64,000 bases of DNA from Oceanobacillus salinisoli (lineage in GTDB: Bacteria; Bacillota; Bacilli; Bacillales; Amphibacillaceae): positions 310,001 to 374,000 of the forward strand of contig NZ_WOFB01000002.1 in the NCBI RefSeq assembly GCF_009733865.1. The letters run 5' to 3'. Below the pieces are notes generated by a model that ran no database searches, was not told the DNA's origin, and worked only from the letters and a program-made list of their open reading frames with translations. Shown here one piece after another: positions 1-9,045 of the stretch; position 1 is the first letter of the stretch; each line of letters begins with the position of its first letter. The position numbers and the translations under genes were made by a program.

Positions 1-1
1 A

Positions 2-286
2 ACCCCTAAAAAAGTTACTGATATTGATATCAAGCAAATTGGAATGGCGATTTATAAAAATGGGGAGCTTCAAAATACGGGTGTTGGTGCTGCTGCATTA
101 GGAGACCCTGCCAAATGTGTGGCATGGCTTGCGAATAAACTAGCAAACTATGACATTATATTAAAAGCCGGGGAAGTGATTTTATCAGGTGCCTTATCCG
201 CAATGATAGAAGCAAAACCAGGTGACCATTTTTACGCAAAATTTGCTGAATTAGGTGAAGTACGAGTTCGTTTTACAGAAGAATAA
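2..286 (+). CDS. dmpE: 2-oxopent-4-enoate (2-keto-4-pentenoate) hydratase, 3' part
   Basis: This is the C-terminal end of a vinylpyruvate hydratase, cut by the left window edge; the frame is open from base 2. It would add water to 2-hydroxypenta-2,4-dienoate to give 4-hydroxy-2-oxovalerate in the meta-cleavage pathway. Visible family signatures are NGELQNTGVGAAALGDPA and the end GDHFYAKFAELGEVRVRF, shared with the MhpD/DmpE/DmpH fold. The next gene starts 16 bp later, so it is co-transcribed with the acetaldehyde dehydrogenase. Its close relative at 2784-3572 is the decarboxylase of the same fold. The hydratase call rests on gene order as well as sequence, since only about 94 residues are visible. 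Confidence 0.8.
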   Translation, partial: TPKKVTDIDIKQIGMAIYKNGELQNTGVGAAALGDPAKCVAWLANKLANYDIILKAGEVILSGALSAMIEAKPGDHFYAKFAELGEVRVRFTEE

Positions 287-302
287 ATAGGGAGGGATGG
301 GT

Positions 303-1187
303 ATGAGTAAAGTTAAAGCAGGAATTATTGGTTCTGGAAATATTGGGTCCGATTTAATGGTCAAATTAACCAAATCGGATACATTGGAATTAACCACGAT
401 GATGGGGATAGATCCGACTTCAAGAGGTATGCAGCATGCGAAACACTTAGGACTGGAAGTATTTGATAACGGGGTAGATGGTTTATTAGAACAACCGGAC
501 ATAGTTGATATTATATTTGATGCAACAAGTGCAGGGGCACATATTCATAATGCAGAGGTGGCCAAAAAGCTAGGTAAGCAAATGCTGGACTTAACTCCAG
601 CAGCAATTGGTCCTTTTATTGTTCCAACGGTGAACTTAGGTTCCCACCTGGATGCGGATAATGTCAACTTAATTACATGTGGTGGTCAGGCGACGATTCC
701 GATTATCCATGCGATAAATAAAGTTGCAGCGGTTGAATACGGAGAAATCGTTGCGACGATTGCAAGTAAAAGTGCTGGTCCAGGAACAAGGGCAAATATT
801 GATGAATTCACTGAAACTACTGCTAAAGGCATTGAGCAAGTAGGTGGTGCGAAAAAAGGGAAGGCAATCATTATCTTAAATCCAGCTGAACCTCCAATTA
901 TGATGCGTGATACGGTTCATGCCATCGTAGAAGAGGGAGAAGTGGACGAAAAGGCAATTACTGATTCGGTTGTGGAAATGGTAGAGAAGGTCCAATCTTA
1001 TGTTCCTGGGTATAAACTACGTACAGAACCGATTTTTGACGGAAATAAAGTCACTGTGTTCCTTGAAGTGGAAGGGGCTGGTCATTACTTACCAAAATAT
1101 GCAGGTAATCTTGATATTATGACATCGGCAGCTGTGAAGGTAGCGGAGGAATTTGCAAAAAATCGATTAAATGTAGCAGCCAAATAA
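303..1187 (+). CDS. dmpF: Acetaldehyde dehydrogenase (acylating)
   Basis: It oxidises acetaldehyde to acetyl-CoA with NAD+ and CoA, taking the aldehyde directly from the aldolase encoded next. The N-terminus carries the Rossmann motif [12 protein letters not shown]. Further on are [12 protein letters not shown], with the catalytic-region cysteine of this family, and [20 protein letters not shown]. About 294 residues is the normal length. GGAGGG at 291-296 supports the ATG at 303; an in-frame ATG at 297 is too close to it. The neighbouring order hydratase-dehydrogenase-aldolase matches the Pseudomonas dmpEFG set. Confidence 0.95.
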   Translation: MSKVKAGIIGSGNIGSDLMVKLTKSDTLELTTMMGIDPTSRGMQHAKHLGLEVFDNGVDGLLEQPDIVDIIFDATSAGAHIHNAEVAKKLGKQMLDLTPAAIGPFIVPTVNLGSHLDADNVNLITCGGQATIPIIHAINKVAAVEYGEIVATIASKSAGPGTRANIDEFTETTAKGIEQVGGAKKGKAIIILNPAEPPIMMRDTVHAIVEEGEVDEKAITDSVVEMVEKVQSYVPGYKLRTEPIFDGNKVTVFLEVEGAGHYLPKYAGNLDIMTSAAVKVAEEFAKNRLNVAAK

Positions 1188-1208
1188 GTTCAGGAGGGGA
1201 GGATACAT

Positions 1209-2228
1209 ATGTCCAATCAAAAAGAAATAAAAATTACGGAAGTTGCATTGCGGGATGGAAGTCATGCGATTAGTCACCAGTACACGGTAGAGCAGGTAAC
1301 AGCAATTACGAAAGCATTAAATGAGGCACGTGTCCCATATATTGAGGTTACCCATGGTGATGGACTGGGAGGATCATCATTACAATACGGTTTATCTTTA
1401 ACAGATGAGTTAAAATTAATAGAATCGGCTGTTTCTGTTGCTGATTTTTCAAAGATTGCGGTCCTGTTACTCCCTGGAATTGGTACAATTGAGGATTTGA
1501 AAGAAGCAGCTAGTATTGGAGCAAAAATGGCAAGGGTTGCAACGCATGTGACGGAAGCAGATGTATCGAAGCAGCATATTGAAACAGCTAAAGAATTAGG
1601 CATGGAAACGGTCGGGTTTTTAATGATGAGTCATATGGCTCCAGTGGAAAAACTGGTAGAACAGGCCAAATTAATGGAAAATTATGGAGCGGATACGGTT
1701 TATGTAGTGGATTCTGCAGGTGCCCTCCTTCCACATCAAGTGACGGAACGAATCAAGGCTCTTCGTCAAGAGTTATCTATTCATATCGGTTTCCATGGTC
1801 ATAACAATCTATCCCTTGCCATGGCTAATACATTAGCTGCGATTGAGGAAGGGGCTAATAGAATCGACGGAAGTATCCGCTGCTTAGGTGCTGGTGCAGG
1901 AAATACCCAAACAGAAGTATTGGTAGCTGTGCTGGATAAAATGGGAATTCAGACTGGCGTAGATCTATACAAAATTATGGATATCGCAGAGGATATCGTT
2001 GCACCTATCCTGCCAAAACCTCAAGAAATCACCAAAGACAGTTTAACGTTAGGTTATGCTGGCGTATACTCCAGTTTTCTTCTGCACTCCAACCGTGCAG
2101 CGGAGAAGTTTGGTGTTGACTCCCGTGATATTTTAGTAGAATTAGGCAGAAGAGAAATTGTTGGCGGACAAGAAGATATGATTATTGACGTTGCTGCTGA
2201 GCTTGCGAAGGCAAAAGCAACCGTTTGA
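1209..2228 (+). CDS. dmpG: 4-hydroxy-2-oxovalerate aldolase
   Basis: It splits 4-hydroxy-2-oxovalerate into pyruvate and acetaldehyde and normally forms a channelling complex with the acylating dehydrogenase encoded just upstream (21 bp gap). The HMGL-like TIM-barrel start EVALRDGSHAI has the metal-binding Asp, and GFHGHNNLSLAMAN holds the metal-binding His-x-His. The C-terminal DmpG communication domain is present (SSFLLHSNRAAEKFGVD). Full length is 339 residues. AGGAGGGGAGG lies just upstream of the ATG. The operon is then interrupted by a repeat-rich gap before the decarboxylase gene. Confidence 0.95.
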   Translation: MSNQKEIKITEVALRDGSHAISHQYTVEQVTAITKALNEARVPYIEVTHGDGLGGSSLQYGLSLTDELKLIESAVSVADFSKIAVLLLPGIGTIEDLKEAASIGAKMARVATHVTEADVSKQHIETAKELGMETVGFLMMSHMAPVEKLVEQAKLMENYGADTVYVVDSAGALLPHQVTERIKALRQELSIHIGFHGHNNLSLAMANTLAAIEEGANRIDGSIRCLGAGAGNTQTEVLVAVLDKMGIQTGVDLYKIMDIAEDIVAPILPKPQEITKDSLTLGYAGVYSSFLLHSNRAAEKFGVDSRDILVELGRREIVGGQEDMIIDVAAELAKAKATV

Positions 2229-2338
2229 TGGTTAGAGTTTATAAAAAGCTCTTTTTGCAAGGTGTATTGTTATAAAATTGATATAAACTCCTAACTAACT
2301 TAATTAAGGATAAATGTCTGATGGGATGGGTGCTATGT

Positions 2339-2475
2339 TGATTTCCGCTCCGGGCAGTCGCTTTCCGCGGGCACGGCTTCAGCCTCCTCGCGGAAAACCA
2401 CCGCTGCGGGGTCTTCAGACACGTGCTATTCCAGCAGGAGTCGACTACCCTCCGCTACAATCAACCATCTTAATA
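2339..2475 (+). repeat. Interspersed repeat, family C, copy 1
   Basis: A GC-rich block with GCTTTCCGCGGGCACGG, CAGCCTCCTCG and CAGCAGGAGTCGACTACCCT inside AT-rich DNA. It resembles the reverse complement of 2526-2655 and, in the same orientation, the outer parts of 61541-61765. An open frame of 60 codons crosses it but looks accidental. Elements of this type are familiar between Bacillaceae genes; no function is evident here. Confidence 0.65.
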
Positions 2476-2525
2476 GTGGTAGACTATATTTTATAGCATA
2501 ATCACATGCTAGAAAGCCAAAAGCA

Positions 2526-2655
2526 CCAAACCAGCGGAGGAAATACACGGAGACTCCTGCGGGAAAAGAGGCATCGGTGAGACCCCTAAAGAAGACAGCA
2601 CGAGGAGGCTCACCAGCCGCCCGTGGAAAGCGTAGTGTATTTCTGCAGCGGTAGT
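2526..2655 (-). repeat. Interspersed repeat, family C, copy 2 (inverted)
   Basis: It contains GAGACTCCTGCGGGAAAAG and CGTGGAAAGCGTAGTGTATT. Read on the minus strand it lines up with the copy at 2339-2475 and with 61541-61765. The two copies here form a loose inverted pair about 50 bp apart. They fill the gap between the aldolase and decarboxylase genes, so the meta-pathway transcript either reads through them or is restarted after them. Confidence 0.65.
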
Positions 2656-2783
2656 ATTATCTCAAATTAAATATATTTACAGTCTATATAAAATGCGAAA
2701 TAAAATATTCCTGCAAAAAGTAATAATCTTTTAGAAAACAGCCAAAAGGAATATACAGTTATACATTGGAAAGGAGGAAGAAC

Positions 2784-3572
2784 ATGGATAAAAATCTAAT
2801 CAAAGAGCTTGCTAATTATACACATCATGCAGAAAAAGAGAAACAGGAAATCTTAAAAATTACTGCGGAGCTATATCCGGAGCTGACGATTGAAGAAGCC
2901 TATTTGGTACAGGAAGAATTAATTAAACAAAAGTTAGAAAAAGGTAGCAAAATCATTGGTCCTAAAATGGGGATTACAAGTGAAGCGAAAATGAAACAAA
3001 TGAATGTAGATGATCCAATCTATGGATATGTATTTGATTACATGGTCATTAATGAAGGGGATTCTATCTCTATATCAGATTATATCCATCCGAAAGTAGA
3101 GCCGGAAATTGGTTTTATTTTATCAAGGGATTTGGAAGGACCGGGTGTGACGCCATTGGATGTTTTACGCTCGACTGAGTATGTATTCCCGGCTATTGAA
3201 ATTATTGATAGCCGTTACGAAAATTTCAATTTCACATTACCAGACGTTATAGCGGATAACACCTCAGCAGCTGGTGCAGTATTTGGAACGAACCTTAAAA
3301 GACCGGAATCATTAGAATTGGATGTAGTCGGTGTTACCTTATCGATTAATGGTGAAATTCAGGCTTTAGGTGCAGGTGCCGCAGTTCTTGGCCATCCAGC
3401 TAACTCTGTTGCAAGACTTGCTAACATGCTGGCTAAAAAAGGGGAAAAGGTGAAAGCAGGTCAGCCGATTTTAACTGGTGGTATTACAGCAGCAGTACGA
3501 TTATCCCCTGGAGATTATGTCAGTGCTAAGTATGGTGGCCTAGGAGATATTTCGTTTTTCGTTAAAGAATAA
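2784..3572 (+). CDS. dmpH: 4-oxalocrotonate decarboxylase (2-oxo-3-hexenedioate decarboxylase)
   Basis: It decarboxylates 2-oxo-3-hexenedioate to 2-hydroxypenta-2,4-dienoate, the substrate of the upstream hydratase. The segment [20 protein letters not shown] is typical of the decarboxylase branch, and VEPEIGFIL and [19 protein letters not shown] belong to the shared hydratase/decarboxylase fold. AAAGGAGG at 2770-2777 selects the ATG at 2784 rather than the upstream in-frame TTG at 2766. The protein has 262 residues, normal for the family. The tautomerase gene follows after a short gap. DmpE and DmpH form a complex in Pseudomonas, which may hold here too. Confidence 0.88.
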   Translation: MDKNLIKELANYTHHAEKEKQEILKITAELYPELTIEEAYLVQEELIKQKLEKGSKIIGPKMGITSEAKMKQMNVDDPIYGYVFDYMVINEGDSISISDYIHPKVEPEIGFILSRDLEGPGVTPLDVLRSTEYVFPAIEIIDSRYENFNFTLPDVIADNTSAAGAVFGTNLKRPESLELDVVGVTLSINGEIQALGAGAAVLGHPANSVARLANMLAKKGEKVKAGQPILTGGITAAVRLSPGDYVSAKYGGLGDISFFVKE

Positions 3573-3616
3573 ATGTGAAACGGAAATTTTCTTTATATCG
3601 ACAAGGGGGGATGGAC

Positions 3617-3808
3617 TTGCCACTCGTTAATATTCAAATTATGGAAGGCAGATCACAGGAAAAAATTGATGCATTAATGAAAAATGTGACAGATACGGTT
3701 AGTGAAACACTGGGGGCTCCAAAAGAAAATGTACGGGTGATTGTAACCGAAATACCTAAAACACATTGGGGCATTGGTGGAACCAGTGCTAAAAATTTAG
3801 GGAGATAA
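3617..3808 (+). CDS. dmpI: 4-oxalocrotonate tautomerase
   Basis: It interconverts 2-hydroxymuconate and 2-oxo-3-hexenedioate. The family works through an N-terminal proline freed by loss of the initiator Met, and this decides the start: TTG at 3617 is followed by Pro (then LVNIQIMEG) and is preceded by AAGGGGGG at 3603-3610. Longer starts at 3575 would bury the proline. The result is 63 codons, close to the usual 62. The expected Arg residues are present (GRSQEKIDALMKNV, later NVRVIVTEI). The C-terminal WGIGGTSAKNLGR also fits the family. It is the last gene before a terminator. Confidence 0.92.
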   Translation: MPLVNIQIMEGRSQEKIDALMKNVTDTVSETLGAPKENVRVIVTEIPKTHWGIGGTSAKNLGR

Positions 3809-3859
3809 TCGGTGAAACGAGTAACCGCTGTACCAATGTCTTAAAATGCAGTCTTATAA

Positions 3860-3918
3860 AAAAATCCGAACTAAATTGATTTCTAAATAAAGATTTTAAA
3901 TCATAGTTCGGATTTTTC
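3860..3918 (+). terminator. Rho-independent terminator after the tautomerase gene
   Basis: Arms AAAATCCGAACT and AGTTCGGATTTT pair around a roughly 30-nt AT-rich loop and end in a T run. Confidence 0.7.
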
Positions 3919-4049
3919 TTAACTAAAACATTTTTGTCCCATCCTAAAATGCAGAATTTTTTATAAAATTTTTAGAATGTTGCGCATAGAGGAACAACTA
4001 GATTCCTATTACGATTGACTTATATATAATAAACATTAAGAACTATTCC

Positions 4050-4077
4050 TTGTATAACATTTCTATGAATCTATATT
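4050..4077 (+). promoter_or_regulatory. Candidate sigma-A promoter of the catechol dioxygenase gene
   Basis: TTGTAT (4050-4055), a 16-bp spacer and TATATT (4072-4077). A start site near 4084 would place the cre site just downstream. Confidence 0.45.
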
Positions 4078-4090
4078 TTTTTAGATTTAA

Positions 4091-4104
4091 TGAAAACGTT
4101 ATCA
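4091..4104 (+). promoter_or_regulatory. cre site (CcpA operator)
   Basis: TGAAAACGTTATCA matches the Bacillus cre consensus TGWAARCGYTWWCW at every position. It ends 32 bp before the ATG at 4137, downstream of the likely promoter, a position where bound CcpA blocks elongation or initiation. This predicts glucose repression of the dioxygenase. Confidence 0.75.
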
Positions 4105-4136
4105 TTAGGAGTAGAAAAATAGGAGGGAATTGTGTC

Positions 4137-5126
4137 ATGGAAAACGAATTAAAGAGGTTTGATGTTGCTCAATTAGCTCACGTGGAGATTTTTACTCCGG
4201 ATCCGGAGGGCACACTATGGTTCTTTAAAGAATTATTAGGTATGTCAGAAACAGCCAGAGAAGGGCAATCCGTTTATCTCCGTTCTTATGAGGACTTTTA
4301 TCATCATTCGCTAAAAGTAACGGAAAGAAAGGAAGCGGGCTTAGGGCATATAAGCTGGAGGGCTAGTTCAAAGAATGCATTAGAAAGACGCGTGAAAGAC
4401 CTTGAAAAATCCGGAGCTGGGAAAGGATGGATTGATGGGGATCTTGGTCATGGTGCAGCTTACCAATTTGTAACTCCTGACAACCATAATATGGAAATTT
4501 TATGGGATATTGACTATTATCAGGCGCCAGAAAATCAAGTAACCGTATTAAATAATCGACCGCAAAAACGCCCGAACAAAGGGGTACCAGTTCGTCGGAT
4601 TGATCATGTGAATTTACTGTCCAGTGATGTTACTGTTAATAAAAACTTTGTGATGGATGAATTAGGATTTAACTTAAGGGAGCATGTCGTAAAAAATGAC
4701 GGAGGAGAAATTGGTGCTTGGTTAAGTGTTAGTCCGTTAGTTCATGAACTAGCCTTAATGGGTGACCAAGGTACTTCTGAGAAGGGACTGGGACGACTTC
4801 ATCACGTTGCTTTCTGGTATGGCTTCCCGCAGCATTTACATGACTTGTCTGAATTATTAACTGAAAATGGAATTAAAATTGAAGCAGGCCCATTGAAGCA
4901 TGGGGTATCTCAAGCGATGTGCATGTATGTCATTGAACCTGGAGGAAATCGTGTAGAACTATTTGGCGATTCCGGATATTTAATCTTTGACCCAGATTGG
5001 AAGCCAGTAACCTGGACAGAAGATCAAGTGGAGCAAGCAATTATATTCTATGGGGCTCCATTACCGGATTCCTACTTTAAATATGGAACTCCACAAGTGA
5101 AATCACCTGTACCATCATCAAAATAA
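4137..5126 (+). CDS. Catechol 2,3-dioxygenase (extradiol, VOC fold)
   Basis: It cleaves catechol beside the two hydroxyls to 2-hydroxymuconate semialdehyde, using Fe(II). There are two vicinal-oxygen-chelate domains: the first begins [17 protein letters not shown], the second [13 protein letters not shown]. The likely iron ligands are the His in RIDHVNLL, the His in GRLHHVAFW and the Glu in [17 protein letters not shown] at 4121-4127 supports the ATG at 4137, although the frame opens earlier. The protein has 329 residues, slightly longer than XylE-type enzymes. It is a paralogue of the gene at 39758 (shared ending with PDW and YFKYGT/YFTYGT). A terminator separates it from the dmpEFGHI-like genes, and it carries its own cre site. 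Confidence 0.9.
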   Translation: MENELKRFDVAQLAHVEIFTPDPEGTLWFFKELLGMSETAREGQSVYLRSYEDFYHHSLKVTERKEAGLGHISWRASSKNALERRVKDLEKSGAGKGWIDGDLGHGAAYQFVTPDNHNMEILWDIDYYQAPENQVTVLNNRPQKRPNKGVPVRRIDHVNLLSSDVTVNKNFVMDELGFNLREHVVKNDGGEIGAWLSVSPLVHELALMGDQGTSEKGLGRLHHVAFWYGFPQHLHDLSELLTENGIKIEAGPLKHGVSQAMCMYVIEPGGNRVELFGDSGYLIFDPDWKPVTWTEDQVEQAIIFYGAPLPDSYFKYGTPQVKSPVPSSK

Positions 5127-5144
5127 GAATGGCTATGATTATAG

Positions 5145-5184
5145 ATCATCCCACTTCCTAATTGAGAGAAGTGGGATGATTTTT
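5145..5184 (+). terminator. Rho-independent terminator
   Basis: ATCATCCCACTT pairs with AAGTGGGATGAT (12 bp) and is followed by TTTT. Confidence 0.9.
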
Positions 5185-5250
5185 CGTTTAATGATGAAAC
5201 TTGTTATTTTTGGATTACGGACACTTCATTTTTAGTGTATTTTTTAATAA

Positions 5251-5490
5251 GTTAAGAAAGTATAAATTTGCGCGTTGATGTCTAGCTCCATCGCCCAGCG
5301 ACTAGCGGACTTCCCTCACCTCCGTACGATAAGTCAACATCGACTCACTCCGTTCGTCGTGTTTCCTTTATCTCCTACGGCAGTGGAATGTTCAATTAAG
5401 ACCGCTGCTTTGCGCAGCAACATTGAACCACCTGGCATGGCCAGGCGCAGTCCGTACGTCGCTAAACGGGCGCTTGCGCCTTTCTTATAA
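5251..5490 (+). repeat. Modular repeat family R, copy 1
   Basis: It runs from AGAAAGTATAAATTTGCGC through GTCTAGCTCC and CGCCCAGCGACTAGCG to CGTACGTCGCTAAACGGGCG. It contains the hairpin CCTGGCATGGCCAGG. This is the short form, without the two extra modules of copies 4 and 5. The 71-codon frame across it is not a gene: the same frame recurs only because the DNA repeats. Confidence 0.9.
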
Positions 5491-5666
5491 GTTTTCGCAC
5501 TTTTAGTGTATAATTAATAGGAGATAATAAATATAATGTTCTTTTTAAGTAGCATAAGGTATAATAATTATATAGTTATTTGTTACTATATATTATGTCG
5601 TCAGATAGGTATATAGCATTATTTTTGCAGATAGAGATAATGTTGTTTTCTTCTTTCTAAATTTAT

Positions 5667-5690
5667 TCGATAACATGAGAAGGTTATCGA
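5667..5690 (+). promoter_or_regulatory. Dyad just before the ribosome site of the GHKL regulator gene
   Basis: TCGATAAC and GTTATCGA form a perfect 8-bp inverted repeat around 8 bases, ending 15 bp before the ATG. It could be an operator or an mRNA hairpin that affects translation. Confidence 0.5.
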
Positions 5691-5705
5691 ATGGAGGGGA
5701 TCAAA

Positions 5706-6929
5706 ATGGATTACTGTAACGATTGTCCGTCAAACAAAGACTGCACGAATTGTTTGGAATTAATCGGTGGAGGAAGGTTCCGCAAGAAAGTCAATCCGCC
5801 TATAAATGTCAAATTACAAAGTCTGGATGGCGGCGGCAGTTATTCTGGGAAATTACACGCAATCAGTCGGGTGGGAATGTTGATAGAAACTGATGCTCCG
5901 AAAAAAGAATATAAAATATCTATAAATGGTAAAATAAATGCACATTTGTCACCAGTCTACCATAAAGGATTGGAACATTTAATTGCATTCGATATCGTTA
6001 TAGTTAATAGAGAAGAGAAATCAGACAAACGACTTACCAGAGATGAATACGAATATTTATTTATGGAAAAAACAGAGATTATTGATAACTTGACAGAAGA
6101 TCTTGAAGAGGAAGTTAAAACTAGAATAAGAGAAGATTTGAAAACAGAATTATTTAAATCGCAATTGCTTGACGAATTAATGGTCGGATCCACCTATAAG
6201 TATGAAAAGGGACATCTTAAACAATTAAGTGGAGAAAAATCCCCATTATTGGATGAAGAAACATTAACCGATTTAATGCAAAAGTCGTTTAAAGAAAAAG
6301 GACCGACCAGGGATGTCATTATTGATCCAGATGGCCGTTATATTGATGTTCATGCAGTTCCTTTTGGCTATCAAACAGGTGGATGCCTGACATTTGATGT
6401 CACCGATTTAGTGAATAAGGAAAAACGGTTACTGCAAGAACAATGGGAAAATTATAAAGAGGTTATTCAATCGATTACAAAAGGGAAGGTCCTGTTAAAA
6501 AATAGTACGGAAATGGACGAATTACTCCAGGAATATCAGGAAAAGGAAAGGTATCAGTTAACTGATAAAAAGCAATTAACTCCTATTAGGGAAAGCATAA
6601 AAGAAGTTATCAATAATTATAACTTAACGGATAAACAACAGTATGGAATTCTCCTTGCCGTCCAAGAAGCTGCTACAAACGCATTAAAGTATTCTACGGA
6701 TGGGGAAATTCAATTAAGAGAATCCGATGATGAGATTTTAATAACAGTGCATGATCAAGGGAAAGGAATTGCTTTAAAAAACCTCCCTAAAGCATTGCTG
6801 GTAAATGGGTTTTCTACCGGTTCCACTCTGGGGCAGGGGTTTAACCTAATGTCGCGGATTAGCCATCGATTATTTTTGAAGAGTGATCATACTGGTACTA
6901 GCGTCGGTCTATTATTTAAGAAGCCTTAA
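5706..6929 (+). CDS. Multidomain regulator: cysteine cluster, PilZ-like, PAS-like and GHKL ATPase domains
   Basis: I do not recognise this as a named protein. Residues 4-16 hold a CX2CX5CX2C cluster that could bind zinc or an Fe-S centre. Residues ~24-105 look like a degenerate PilZ domain (RFRKK near the start, AISRVGMLIE in place of the D/NxSxxG motif). A charged helical stretch follows, then a PAS-like segment ending in TFDVTDLVNKEKRLLQEQ. The last ~120 residues are an RsbW/SpoIIAB-like GHKL ATPase: AVQEAATNALKYSTDG (N box), VHDQGKGI (G1) and GFSTGSTLGQGFNLMS (G2). No His-phosphoacceptor domain is seen, so an anti-sigma or protein-kinase role is more likely than a classical sensor kinase. 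GGAGGGG at 5693-5699 selects the ATG at 5706. The gene stands alone. Confidence 0.7.
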   Translation: MDYCNDCPSNKDCTNCLELIGGGRFRKKVNPPINVKLQSLDGGGSYSGKLHAISRVGMLIETDAPKKEYKISINGKINAHLSPVYHKGLEHLIAFDIVIVNREEKSDKRLTRDEYEYLFMEKTEIIDNLTEDLEEEVKTRIREDLKTELFKSQLLDELMVGSTYKYEKGHLKQLSGEKSPLLDEETLTDLMQKSFKEKGPTRDVIIDPDGRYIDVHAVPFGYQTGGCLTFDVTDLVNKEKRLLQEQWENYKEVIQSITKGKVLLKNSTEMDELLQEYQEKERYQLTDKKQLTPIRESIKEVINNYNLTDKQQYGILLAVQEAATNALKYSTDGEIQLRESDDEILITVHDQGKGIALKNLPKALLVNGFSTGSTLGQGFNLMSRISHRLFLKSDHTGTSVGLLFKKP

Positions 6930-7020
6930 TAGATTTTATGAGAAACAAAGATGATGCGAACAATCGGTCTAGATATCTTCTTTTAGTTGTATAGATAGGC
7001 CATTTATTATGATTGTCAAA

Positions 7021-7048
7021 GGCTACTGCCAAGGGGATGGCAATAGCC
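7021..7048. terminator. Hairpin between convergent genes
   Basis: GGCTACTGCC pairs with GGCAATAGCC around 8 bases (one mismatch). No strong T run is present on either side. It lies between the GHKL gene and the convergent peptidase gene and may end both transcripts. Confidence 0.4.
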
Positions 7049-7095
7049 AAACATTTTACATTAATATTTTAATAAGTAAAATATGTTCTAAGATG

Positions 7096-7584
7096 TTAGA
7101 AAGAAACGGCCCTTTTGTTTTGACCTTCCCAGATTTTATGAAATATCTCTTTCGTAATTTTGACATCTTTTTCAGCAGTCCAGGGGTCATTATAATAATA
7201 ATGATCCTCATCAAAGCCTGTTAATGTTAAAGCGTGAACCGTAAAACCATGCATGGATGCCACCAATACAACTACTGGTTTATCATTAGATAAATATTCT
7301 TCCAGCTTATCGTTACTAGTATCCGTAAGATCTATGGCACTACCAGCATATTTTTCTATTAAGTTGATTAGGGCGGGGGGATAAACCGTCCAGCCCTCGG
7401 GTGTAAATGGGTCACCGACATATCCGAGGTTTGGATCCTCTGGATGTCTAGGCATTTCTTTGGCAAGGGTTAATTTATCTAGGTCTACACCTTTGTACTG
7501 AAGCATCATCGTTACTGCGGTAATTTCACATCCAGTTGGTAATTCAGGCTGCTGACTGATAATTGGTACGTTTAATAGGATCAT
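7096..7584 (-). CDS. C39-like cysteine peptidase family protein
   Basis: A 162-residue papain-like fold protein of the Peptidase_C39_2 / YvpB group. The start NVPIISQQPELPTGCEIT has the catalytic Cys (residue 19). The His is in SMHGFTVHALTLTGFD and the Asp in HYYYNDPW. Most relatives carry a signal peptide, but none is visible here and the domain begins at residue 1, so a cytoplasmic role or a missing export sequence should be considered. AAGGAGAACG lies before the ATG. The substrate is unknown. It lies convergent to the GHKL gene and is not obviously in an operon with mgtE. Confidence 0.8.
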   Translation of the reverse strand: MILLNVPIISQQPELPTGCEITAVTMMLQYKGVDLDKLTLAKEMPRHPEDPNLGYVGDPFTPEGWTVYPPALINLIEKYAGSAIDLTDTSNDKLEEYLSNDKPVVVLVASMHGFTVHALTLTGFDEDHYYYNDPWTAEKDVKITKEIFHKIWEGQNKRAVSF

Positions 7585-7675
7585 TGTTCGTTCTCCTTTT
7601 TATATTTTATCTTCTATTATACTATTAAATGTAAAGAGTAGGATTGCTTCTTTTCGATTCTTTTTAAGGAAAATT

Positions 7676-9027
7676 CTATAGATAGTCCAGCATTGCATTT
7701 GCGATGGAGCAATAGATGAGTAATCCTAAAATATCATTTATAGTTGTAATAAAAGGACCAGAGGCAATGGCAGGATTGACGTTTAATTTGTTTATAATTA
7801 GAGGTACAATTGAACCTACAATAGTTGCTATACTTAACGTACATAAAATGGAAACTCCAACAATGACAGCAAGTAGGATATTGCCTTCATAAAATATCCG
7901 TTATCATAACGCCCAGTACAACCATACAAATAAGTCCTAACATCGCTCCGGTAGCAAATTCTCTACGTATCATTTTTCTGATGCCGCCATTTTGAATGGT
8001 GCCCAGTGCCAATCCTCGAACAGTGACGGCTAGAGATTGTGTACCCGTATTTCCAGCAGAATCCATAATTAGTGGAATAAATGCGGCAAGTAAGACGATA
8101 GCTTCCAGTGTTTCTTCAAACTTTCCTATTACTTCTGCTGTGATTAGTCCAAAAAACATAAGTAAAATAATCCAAGGCACTCTTTTTTCGTGCGGCAGTA
8201 AAGGCACTAACATTTGCATCTGTGCTTCCTTTTGAGGTGGATATTTCATCAAAATTAGTCGTCTTTTGCTCCATCCCATCTATTACATCATCGACTGTAA
8301 CCATTCCGACTAGTGTTCGGTTTTTTGAAACAACTGGTACCGCTAAAAAACCATGCTTCTTAATAAGGCGTGCAACCTCTTCCTGTTCCATTTTGACATC
8401 CACTGAGACAACATTTGTACTCATTATATTTTCAATTGTTTCATTTTCCTTTGCTGTAATTAGTTTTCTTAATGAAATGACCCCTACTAATTTTTCATCT
8501 TCATTGATAACATAAAGATAATAAATCCCCTCGACATCGGCTACTTCATTTCGCAATTTTTCGATGACAGAGGAAGCTGTATCATTGGAAGTAATTCGGA
8601 AAACCTCTTTGGTCATAATCGAACCAGCAGTTTTTAATGGATAGGATACTTCAGCAGCTATCATTTTGTCCATTTTTTGAAGGAATTCTTTGGCTTTGTC
8701 CCCCGGTAGTTCCTGTAAGAAGTAAGCAATATTCTCAGCTTTCATATAGTTAAACATTTCGGTCGAATATATATCATTCAGTTCTAAAAAAATTTCCTTT
8801 TGCTTGTTTATGTCGAGCTGTTCAAAGACCTCAGAAAATTCATAAGGAGTTAGATATTGATAGATTAGATGGCGCTGTTTTTCATCCATCGTCATAAATA
8901 TCTTTGTTCGATCAGACGGGTGCATCTCCAAAAATATATCACGAAATAATGTGGAATCCTCTTTTTGCAGTGATTTGATAATGTCTTGCGTGTATGATTT
9001 ATGGTCTTTTATACCTAATTTAATCAT
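7676..9027 (-). pseudogene. mgtE: Magnesium transporter MgtE, disrupted by two frameshifts
   Basis: The full MgtE order is visible across three frames. The first frame (9027 to about 8190) has the N-domain and two CBS domains, ending VDDVIDGMEQ and later FTAARKK. The second (to 7887) gives RVPWIILLMFFGLI and PLIMDSAGNTGTQSLA. The third (to 7676) gives INKLNVNPAIASGPFITT. The first break is at a run of six T on the plus strand (8183-8188), the second at a run of four A (7891-7894); removing one base from each restores the MgtE reading. Either the gene is dead, or these are homopolymer sequencing errors. The M-box upstream supports Mg2+ control of the intact ancestor. Confidence 0.85.
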
Positions 9028-9045
9028 TAGTAATCCTCCTTTTTA

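Noticed and set aside
2314-2496. 60-codon ORF
   Set aside because: It crosses family C repeat DNA and has no homologous pattern.
5275-5490. 71-codon ORF, and similar ones at 9074-9331 and 54900-55109
   Set aside because: They lie wholly or mainly in repeat R and resemble one another only because the DNA repeats; no ribosome sites.
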